Translations under genes and position numbers: made by a program
Part shown: positions 5,743-10,099 of the stretch, piece by piece
How positions within the stretch are numbered: the first letter of the stretch is position 1
Layout of the letters: each line of letters begins with the position of its first letter
Notes under the pieces: generated by a model
Databases searched by the model: none
Seen by the model: only the letters and a program-made list of their open reading frames with translations
Told to the model about the DNA's origin: nothing
Assembly (NCBI GenBank): GCA_947003375.1
Contig: CAMQOJ010000121.1
Coordinates: 1-10,099, forward strand
From: an uncultured Lachnospiraceae bacterium
GTDB taxonomy: Bacteria; Bacillota; Clostridia; Lachnospirales; Lachnospiraceae
Reading direction: 5' to 3'
Length of the DNA: 10,099 bases

Positions 5743-6705
5743 ATGAAGATTGTGATATTGGAACGAAGCAGCGTAGGCGCGGACGTGTCCGTGGACTGCA
5801 TCAGGGAACTGGGCGAGACGACCGTTTATGACAACACTGTCACTTTAGAGGAGGTCCGGGAACGGGTAAAGGACGCGGACATCGTCATCGCCAACAAATC
5901 CCCCCTGCGCCGGGAGACGCTGGAGGACGCGCCGAAGGTCAAGCTGATCTGCGAGTTCGCCACAGGCTTCGACAACTGCGACCTGGATTACTGCAGCTCA
6001 CGGGGCATCCGGGTGGCAAATGTGCGAGACTACTGCACAGCCATGGTGGCCCAGCACACTTTTGCCATGGCCCTGTCTTTAAGCCAGAAGCTGTTCCACT
6101 ATGACGCCTACGTGAAATCCGGGGCCTACAGCGCCCAGGACCGCTTCTCCAATTTCGACCTGCCCTTCTGCGAACTGGAGGGCAAGACCTGGGGCATCGT
6201 AGGTCTGGGCAACATTGGCAGGCGGGTGGCGAGAATCGCACAGGCCTTTGGCTGCAGCGTAGTCTTCCATTCCATCACCGGAAAAAATTCATGCGGGGAA
6301 TATCCGCAGCTGGATAAGGACACACTGCTTGCAAAGAGCGATTTCCTTTCCCTCCATTGTCCTCTAAGCGATCTGTCCCGAAACTTCATCGATGCGGAAG
6401 CACTGCGGAAGATGAAGCGAACCGCAGTGCTGATAAACGTGGCCAGAGGGCCGGTAGTGAACAATGCCGATCTGTACGAAGCTTTGGAGGCGGGCGAGAT
6501 AGCCGCCGCTGGCCTGGACGTGCTGGAAAAGGAGCCTCTGGCGCCTGACAATCCCTTAAGCCGCTTCAAGGACAGCAACCGTCTGATCATCACGCCCCAT
6601 CTGGCTTGGGCCAGCGTGGAAGCCCGCAGGCGCTGCGTAGAGGAGGCTTACCGCAACATCGACGCCTTTTTGCGAGGGGAAGACAGAAATATTGTCAATC
6701 CTTGA
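5743..6705 (+). CDS. D-2-hydroxyacid dehydrogenase, glycerate dehydrogenase (hydroxypyruvate reductase)-like
   Basis: A 320-aa cytosolic NAD(P)-dependent oxidoreductase of the D-isomer-specific family, which interconverts a 2-keto acid and a D-2-hydroxy acid. The split substrate domain surrounds a Rossmann domain with GLGNIG (154-159, GxGxxG). Catalytic positions are present: Arg235 in NVARG, Glu264 in LEKEP and His286 in TPHLAWAS. The TPHLAWAS-EAR-R ending is typical of the clostridial glycerate dehydrogenase-like group. The end of strand beta-2 reads VVFHSITGKN, without the acidic residue usual for NAD-specific members, so NADP use is possible. ATG at 5743 has AGAAAGGA about 10 nt upstream. 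The in-frame ATG at 5713 lies just past a terminator and lacks a site. Substrate is uncertain: hydroxypyruvate/glycerate is the first guess. gtrA follows 68 nt downstream. Confidence 0.88.
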   Translation: MKIVILERSSVGADVSVDCIRELGETTVYDNTVTLEEVRERVKDADIVIANKSPLRRETLEDAPKVKLICEFATGFDNCDLDYCSSRGIRVANVRDYCTAMVAQHTFAMALSLSQKLFHYDAYVKSGAYSAQDRFSNFDLPFCELEGKTWGIVGLGNIGRRVARIAQAFGCSVVFHSITGKNSCGEYPQLDKDTLLAKSDFLSLHCPLSDLSRNFIDAEALRKMKRTAVLINVARGPVVNNADLYEALEAGEIAAAGLDVLEKEPLAPDNPLSRFKDSNRLIITPHLAWASVEARRRCVEEAYRNIDAFLRGEDRNIVNP

Positions 6706-6709
6706 CAAT
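6691..6709. repeat. Inverted repeat ATTGTCAA-TCC-TTGACAAT over the dehydrogenase stop codon
   Basis: Perfect 8-bp arms with a 3-nt spacer span the TGA at 6703-6705. The right arm contains a full TTGACA (6702-6707), which with TAATGT (6725-6730) 17 nt later would make a weak promoter for gtrA. It may be an operator over that promoter or a small RNA hairpin. There is no T-run, so it is a poor terminator. Confidence 0.45.
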
Positions 6710-6773
6710 TCTTAGAAACCATAGTAATGTGAGGAAAGGCGCTTCGCCGAAATCCGACAGTAGGAGAAAACCA

Positions 6774-7208
6774 ATGATAGAAAAATGCAAGGCACTGTAC
6801 AGACAATATGAAGAGATCATCGTCTACCTGATCGTAGGCTTCCTGACCACTGTGGTATCCTGGGCCGCGAAGTTCATCGCCAACGCCCTGCTGTTCCACA
6901 ACACCATGTACCCCACCCCCTTCGAGAACACGGTGCTCAGCACCGTCAACTGGGTGACGGGCGTCATATTCGCCTTCTTCACCAACCGCAGGTTCGTGTT
7001 CAAGAGCAAGGAGCCCATGCGGAAGGAAGCGCCGAAATTCGTGCTCTCCAGGGTGGCTACATGGATCCTGGACATCGTGGTGATGCAGCTCCTCACCGCC
7101 GCGGGCATCAACCTGGTGGCGGCCAGCGTGATTTCCGCCGTGCTGGTGGTCATCGCCAACTATGTCTTCAGCAAGCTGTTCGTCTTCCGCAAAAAAAGGC
7201 CGGACTGA
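6774..7208 (+). CDS. GtrA family membrane protein
   Basis: A 144-aa integral membrane protein of the GtrA-like family (PF04138). Members are thought to help move or flip polyprenyl-linked sugars used in cell-surface glycosylation, usually beside a glycosyltransferase. Four helices are visible at about 17-41, 54-72, 90-109 and 114-134. The family motifs are TNRRFVFKSK (70-79) after helix 2 and NYVFSKLFVFRKK (129-141) after helix 4. ATG at 6774 has AGGAG (6762-6766) 7 nt upstream, and length is typical. A small GGCG-CTT-CGCC hairpin lies in the 68-nt gap before it. No glycosyltransferase partner is adjacent; the dehydrogenase upstream may share its transcript. The last codons (AAA AAA AGG) supply the T-run of the opposite-strand terminator. 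Confidence 0.88.
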   Translation: MIEKCKALYRQYEEIIVYLIVGFLTTVVSWAAKFIANALLFHNTMYPTPFENTVLSTVNWVTGVIFAFFTNRRFVFKSKEPMRKEAPKFVLSRVATWILDIVVMQLLTAAGINLVAASVISAVLVVIANYVFSKLFVFRKKRPD

Positions 7209-7216
7209 ATCCGGCC
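7191..7216 (-). terminator. Intrinsic terminator of luxS-mtnN, inside the end of gtrA
   Basis: Read on the minus strand, GGCCGGA and TCCGGCC (7210-7216 and 7198-7204 on the plus strand) form a 7-bp stem with a 5-nt loop, followed directly by seven T residues (7191-7197). It sits about 35 nt past the mtnN stop codon and overlaps the last codons and stop of gtrA. On the plus strand the nearest T-run (7224-7228) is 7 nt beyond the stem, so activity in that direction would be weaker. Confidence 0.85.
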
Positions 7217-7238
7217 CGGCATGCTTTTTCCTGTCCGC

Positions 7239-7270
7239 AAAGGACTTCCGCTCAGGGCAGAAGTCCTTTT
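7239..7270 (+). terminator. Hairpin between gtrA and mtnN, likely gtrA terminator
   Basis: AAAGGACTTC (7239-7248) pairs perfectly with GAAGTCCTTT (7260-7269) around an 11-nt loop. It ends in TTTT (7267-7270), some of it inside the arm. It lies 31 nt after the gtrA stop and contains the mtnN stop codon in its loop. On the minus strand only three T residues follow, so it mainly suits gtrA. Confidence 0.6.
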
Positions 7271-7956
7271 ATCATTTCCTTCACCAATGCCGCGGAATGC
7301 TTCGCTGCTGCCGCCTCAAAGGTGGGATAGTCCATCTCGGCGCTGTCGTCCGCCTTGTCCGAGATGGCCCGGATGATGACGAAGGGAAGGCCGTTCAGGT
7401 ATGCGCCGTGAGCGATGGAGGCTCCCTCCATCTCCGCGCAGTCCCCCTGGAACAGGGCGATCAACCGCTCCTTCACCTCTTTGCTGGAGATGAACTGGTC
7501 TCCGCTGACCACCCGGCCGAACATGACACGGATGTCAGGATTGACCTTCTCGCAGGCCTCCCTGGCCAGCTCCATCATGCGCTCATCCGCCCTGAACTCC
7601 CGGAAGCCCATCTGGGGCACCTCCCCGGGCTGATAGCCGAAAATCGTGGTGTCCATGTCGTGGTGCAGGGCATCCCGGGATATGAGGATGTCGCCGATGT
7701 CCAGCTTCGCGTTCAGGGAGCCTGCCACGCCGGTATTAATCACATGGGACACCTGGAACACATCCGCCAGGATCTGTACGCACAGCGCCGCGTTCACCTT
7801 GCCGATGCCGCTGCGGACGACGACTACGGGCACGTCGCTCAAAGTGCCCTCGAAGAAGTCCATCCCTGCCTTCTTCACCACCGATTTCACGGCCATTTCC
7901 TTCTTAAGCTGTTCTACTTCCAGCTCCATCGCTCCTATGATGCCTATCTTCGCCAT
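7252..7956 (-). CDS. mtnN: 5'-methylthioadenosine/S-adenosylhomocysteine nucleosidase
   Basis: A 234-aa cytosolic nucleosidase (MtnN/Pfs). It removes adenine from S-adenosylhomocysteine and methylthioadenosine. With the former it yields S-ribosylhomocysteine, the substrate of LuxS encoded just upstream. The start MAKIGIIGAMELEVEQL matches the family, with Glu13 at the catalytic Glu12 position of the E. coli enzyme. SGIGKVNAA (49-57) forms the phosphorylase-fold loop, EMEGASIAH (175-183) binds the ribose through Glu177, and Asp200 in AISDKAD (198-203) is the expected general acid. Length is normal. ATG at 7956 has AAGGAG (7965-7970) 8 nt upstream. It is 36 nt downstream of luxS and very probably cotranscribed with it. 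The stop codon lies in the loop of the 7239-7270 hairpin. Confidence 0.95.
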   Translation of the reverse strand: MAKIGIIGAMELEVEQLKKEMAVKSVVKKAGMDFFEGTLSDVPVVVVRSGIGKVNAALCVQILADVFQVSHVINTGVAGSLNAKLDIGDILISRDALHHDMDTTIFGYQPGEVPQMGFREFRADERMMELAREACEKVNPDIRVMFGRVVSGDQFISSKEVKERLIALFQGDCAEMEGASIAHGAYLNGLPFVIIRAISDKADDSAEMDYPTFEAAAAKHSAALVKEMIKGLLP

Positions 7957-7992
7957 ATTATGTTCTCCTTATCTAAACGCAATCCTTTCATT

Positions 7993-8472
7993 TCAATCCG
8001 GATAGACCAGCCGATTGTCGTCAATCCCGCAGAGCACATTGTCCAGATACCTCTTGGCCAGGAGATTCGCCATGGGCAGATTCATGTCCAAGTAGTTGCC
8101 GCAGTCCTTCGCGGAGGCCCCGGGCACCTCGCCCCGGAAATCCCGGATGAACTCGTACATCTCTGTGATCAGGGGCAGGATGTCCCTGGAGCTGTAGTCC
8201 CCGGCCAGCAGCAGATAGAAGCCTGTGCGGCATCCCATAGGGCCGAAGTAGATGGTCTTCGGGCCGTATTCCGGGTGGTTGCGCAGGAATGTGGCCCCCA
8301 GGTGCTCGATGGTGTGCACCTCTGCCGTGTTCATCACAGGCTCCTCATTGGGGCTGGTCATGCGCAGGTCGAAGGTGGTAATGGCCTCTGCGCCTATAGT
8401 ATCCTTGCGGGATACGTAGACACCGGGTTCCAGCTTGATGTGGTCGATGGTGAAGCTCGCTATCTTTTCCAT
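7993..8472 (-). CDS. luxS: S-ribosylhomocysteine lyase (LuxS)
   Basis: A 159-aa metalloenzyme, Fe2+ in the native family. It cleaves S-ribosylhomocysteine to homocysteine and 4,5-dihydroxy-2,3-pentanedione, the precursor of autoinducer AI-2. The metal ligands are His53 and His57 in HTIEH (53-57) and Cys124 in AKDCGNYLDM. Glu56 and Cys81 (GPMGCRTG) are the expected catalytic acid/base residues. Length is typical and the gene looks intact. ATG at 8472 is preceded by AGAGG (8484-8488) with a rather long 11-nt spacing. It is first in an operon with mtnN, so the pair completes recycling of S-adenosylhomocysteine. No convincing promoter is seen: TACAAT at 8494-8499 would place the start inside the ribosome binding site. 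The region between luxS and the small upstream gene also holds that gene's terminator. Confidence 0.96.
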   Translation of the reverse strand: MEKIASFTIDHIKLEPGVYVSRKDTIGAEAITTFDLRMTSPNEEPVMNTAEVHTIEHLGATFLRNHPEYGPKTIYFGPMGCRTGFYLLLAGDYSSRDILPLITEMYEFIRDFRGEVPGASAKDCGNYLDMNLPMANLLAKRYLDNVLCGIDDNRLVYPD

Positions 8473-8543
8473 GTCAGGTGTTTCCTCTCTTTTATTGTAT
8501 TTATCCGCTGATGCTCTGTTTCCTTCACTTGCCCTCGCTATGC

Positions 8544-8573
8544 AAAAAGTCCCCCACCTTACGGCGAAGGACT
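8544..8573 (-). terminator. Likely terminator of the 63-aa small gene
   Basis: On the minus strand AGTCC and GGACT (plus-strand 8569-8573 and 8548-8552) form an outer stem, with an inner CCTT/AAGG pairing. A run of five T residues follows (8544-8548, overlapping the stem by one base). A second short hairpin CTGAA-TATT-TTCAG (8572-8585) lies just before it, after the stop codon at 8597. It would insulate luxS from the small gene. The outer stem is short, so strength is uncertain. Confidence 0.5.
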
Positions 8574-8596
8574 GAAAATATTCAGTTGCAGGACGG

Positions 8597-8788
8597 TCAT
8601 TCCTTGATTTCGTCGATGTCAGTAAGATTCACGCCAGAAACATTCAACAATGCTTTTATTGTCAAATATTCTTTCTTAAGCTTTGCATATGTCTCAGTCG
8701 CGTTTTCTTTTCTCGCTGATAACATATACTCTTGAATCTTCTTGAAATCATCAAGGGCCTGTTTTGTTACTTCAATACCTGGCGGCAC
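8597..8788 (-). CDS. Small hypothetical protein, 63 aa, alpha-helical
   Basis: I do not recognise a family. From the preferred GTG start the product is 63 residues, charged and almost wholly helical in character. It has Lys/Glu-rich segments TKQALDDFKKIQEYML (8-23) and TETYAKLKKEYLTIKALL (31-48) and an acidic end (LTDIDEIKE). There are no Cys, no signal and no membrane helix. I chose GTG at 8788 because GGGAGGTGG (8793-8801) lies at ideal spacing, whereas ATG at 8803 has only a distant AGGAAG. It has its own strong promoter (8840-8868) and a likely terminator, so it is an independent transcription unit between tRNA-Gly and luxS. It is visibly more AT-rich than its neighbours, which hints at acquisition but is weak evidence at this length. 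A small regulatory or antitoxin-like role is possible, but no partner gene is visible. Confidence 0.7.
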   Translation of the reverse strand: MPPGIEVTKQALDDFKKIQEYMLSARKENATETYAKLKKEYLTIKALLNVSGVNLTDIDEIKE

Positions 8789-8839
8789 ATAACCACCTCC
8801 CATTTGACATATTGCTTCCTGTGCTTATCTGATGCTTCC

Positions 8840-8868
8840 ATTATAACAGCCCTTGTGCAAAGTGTAAA
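8840..8868 (-). promoter_or_regulatory. Consensus sigma-A promoter of the 63-aa small gene
   Basis: On the minus strand TTTACA (8863-8868) and a perfect TATAAT (8840-8845) are 17 nt apart, with an extended -10 (TGTTATAAT). Transcription should start near 8833, giving a leader of about 45 nt. It is one of the two strongest promoters in the window. Confidence 0.8.
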
Positions 8869-8918
8869 GCTACTTTATAGGGATGACGGCAGAATCTCTC
8901 GCATGATGACAGCTAAAA

Positions 8919-8989
8919 AGCAGGTGATGGGAATCGAACCCACATATCCAGCTTGGAAGGCTGGTGTTCTACCACTGAACTACACCTGC
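8919..8989 (-). tRNA. tRNA-Gly (anticodon UCC)
   Basis: A 71-nt gene with a full cloverleaf. The acceptor stem is GCAGGTG/CACCTGC (8983-8989 with 8920-8926), the D arm GTTC-AGTGGTA-GAAC, and the anticodon arm CCAGC-CTTCCAA-GCTGG with anticodon TCC at 8955-8957, reading GGA. The T arm is GTGGG-TTCGATT-CCCAT. The discriminator base is T, and CCA is not encoded. Four further T residues follow the discriminator. It has its own promoter about 55 nt upstream. No duplicated 3' end is seen nearby, so there is no sign of an attachment site within the window. Confidence 0.97.
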
Positions 8990-9049
8990 ATAAAAATAAT
9001 CTATTCAATTCACCTAAGCCGGAACAGCTCCTGCGCTACAACACTGATT

Positions 9050-9078
9050 ATTTTACACGGAAACCGAGCCGCTGTCAA
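9050..9078 (-). promoter_or_regulatory. Strong sigma-A promoter of tRNA-Gly
   Basis: On the minus strand a perfect TTGACA (9073-9078) is followed after 17 nt by TAAAAT (9050-9055). The expected start is near 9043, leaving a leader of about 54 nt before the tRNA. The promoter begins only about 40 nt beyond the stop codon of the DUF3810-type gene. Confidence 0.8.
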
Positions 9079-9117
9079 TACCTTTGAATCATTTTTTTGA
9101 AAAGCTTTTTTTCGCTT

Positions 9118-10099
9118 TCACATAGCCGGAATCCCATGGTATCGATAATACTGCAGCAACAGCTTCACCACGCGGCTGTAGCTCACCGCGCCGTCAGATA
9201 TCCCATGTATCTTCAGGTTCGTATCGATGAACACGTCCGCGGCCTTGTCCACCACCTCCGTGTCGATCAGGGCCTTCCCGTTAATCCGATCCCACTCCTC
9301 ATCCACCACGAAGACATTGTCCTCCCAGACCCGGGCTTCCACCTCCACCGGGGCAATCCGCTCTATGGCCTCCTCATAGACGGCAACCTCCTCCCTGCGG
9401 GCCCTGTAGATGTCGTTGCGCAGGTAGACCAGCACGCTCAGATATCCGGCATACTGGAAAAAGGCGTCCTCCGATTCCACGCAGGCCAGGTAGCCGATGA
9501 AATTTGCCTCGTCCTCATAGATATACCCCCGCAGATGGGCCAGCTCATGGCACATGGTGGAGGGAAAATTCAGGATGTGCATCACATCGTTGTAATTGGC
9601 CTCCATGGAGAAGGGGAAATAGTACCCCTGCATATGCTGCTGGCACATGAAATCCGAGGCCGCCAAAGCCTTGGGCCGGGGATAGTAGCCCTTGAGCCGG
9701 GGATATTCCTCCCCAAGCCGCGCCATCAGCTCCCTGGCCATGTCCTCCATGTCCAGCAGCTCCCCGTCCCTCCCCAGGCTCCCCGGGTACAGCGCCATGC
9801 CGTCCTCGTCCCGCAGCATCTCCCCGCTTAAGCGGTTGCACTGCTCCGCCACCATGTTATAGACCCCAATCAGCTCCTCCAGCGCGTACACATTGTCGTC
9901 CTCGCCGAAATACTGCTCCGAGAAGGTGGAGGCGTGGTACAGGATGAAGCAGTTCAGCGTCATGACCAGGCAGACAATCAGCAATGTCCATGCGAAAAAC
10001 CGATAATATGCGATGCTGACCTTCCGATAGATTCTCAGCCCCGCACTGGCAATATAAGCAGCCGCTTTATGTCTTCTGCCCAACAGATGCCTCACTGCC
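9118..10099 (-). CDS. DUF3810-type membrane protein with HExxH metallopeptidase-like motif (partial, N-terminus outside window)
   Basis: At least 325 residues are visible. Numbered from the GTG at 10095, a membrane helix lies at about 33-55, followed by a large, probably extracytoplasmic domain. The key site is HELAH (183-187), then RGYIYEDEANFIGYLAC (189-205). The order HELAH-RG-EDEANF-YLAC is the signature of DUF3810 (PF12725), a zincin-like family of unknown function. The end is helical. DUF3810 proteins normally have two further N-terminal membrane helices, and the sequence before residue 33 is a basic linker. I therefore think the true start lies beyond the right edge and the GTG is internal. 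No terminator with a T-run follows the stop codon, so readthrough into the tRNA-Gly promoter region is possible. Zinc binding and peptidase activity are inferred from the motif only. Confidence 0.8.
   Translation of the reverse strand, partial: AVRHLLGRRHKAAAYIASAGLRIYRKVSIAYYRFFAWTLLIVCLVMTLNCFILYHASTFSEQYFGEDDNVYALEELIGVYNMVAEQCNRLSGEMLRDEDGMALYPGSLGRDGELLDMEDMARELMARLGEEYPRLKGYYPRPKALAASDFMCQQHMQGYYFPFSMEANYNDVMHILNFPSTMCHELAHLRGYIYEDEANFIGYLACVESEDAFFQYAGYLSVLVYLRNDIYRARREEVAVYEEAIERIAPVEVEARVWEDNVFVVDEEWDRINGKALIDTEVVDKAADVFIDTNLKIHGISDGAVSYSRVVKLLLQYYRYHGIPAM

Noticed and set aside
7162..8511. 449-codon plus-strand open frame across mtnN and luxS
   Set aside because: It runs antisense through two unmistakable genes and their spacer; translation is His/Val/Gln-rich without family features.
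8494..8522. TACAAT with GAAACA as a luxS promoter
   Set aside because: The start would fall near 8487, inside the AGAGG site of luxS, and the -35 is poor.
8804..9000. Integration site or mobile element at tRNA-Gly
   Set aside because: No integrase and no repeated tRNA 3' end in the window; only the AT-richer small gene hints at acquisition.

Overview
The window reads as chromosomal DNA from a GC-moderate, spore-forming Gram-positive of the Clostridia, most likely a Lachnospiraceae relative. This is family-level inference from strong AGGAGG-type ribosome binding sites, sigma-A promoters with 17-nt spacers, a SpoVAF/GerA-type protein beside a YtaF-type protein, a free-standing Firmicutes-type MurG, and a TSCPD protein of the TIGR03905 type. 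I see no transposase, integrase, phage gene, CRISPR array or rRNA. Gene spacing is tight, and no gene-free stretch exceeds about 220 bases.

Layout, left to right. A lipocalin-like lipoprotein gene (133-783, +) has its own promoter and ends against spoVAF with no base between the two stop codons. Its terminator lies inside the end of spoVAF. A minus-strand block follows (read 4432 to 784): a small TSCPD cysteine protein, murG, ytaF and spoVAF. It mixes cell-wall synthesis with sporulation and germination functions. A divergent promoter region (4433-4647) separates it from a plus-strand block (4648-7208): an uncharacterised three-helix membrane protein with a long disordered tail, a D-2-hydroxyacid dehydrogenase and a GtrA-type membrane protein. 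The dehydrogenase has a good promoter followed by a terminator-like hairpin in its leader, which suggests attenuation.

The right third is all minus strand (read from the right edge to 7252): a right-truncated DUF3810-type membrane protein with an HExxH motif, tRNA-Gly(UCC) with a consensus promoter, a 63-aa orphan gene with its own consensus promoter and likely terminator, then luxS and mtnN. LuxS and MtnN carry out consecutive steps. MtnN cleaves S-adenosylhomocysteine to S-ribosylhomocysteine, and LuxS turns that into homocysteine plus the AI-2 precursor. The luxS-mtnN unit converges on gtrA through two nested or adjacent hairpins.

I found no clear new multi-gene system. The points that most deserve a second look are the putative attenuated leader at 5605-5742, the conserved-looking but unassigned membrane protein at 4648-5526, the orphan small gene beside the tRNA, and the repeated placement of terminators inside the convergent neighbour's coding sequence.
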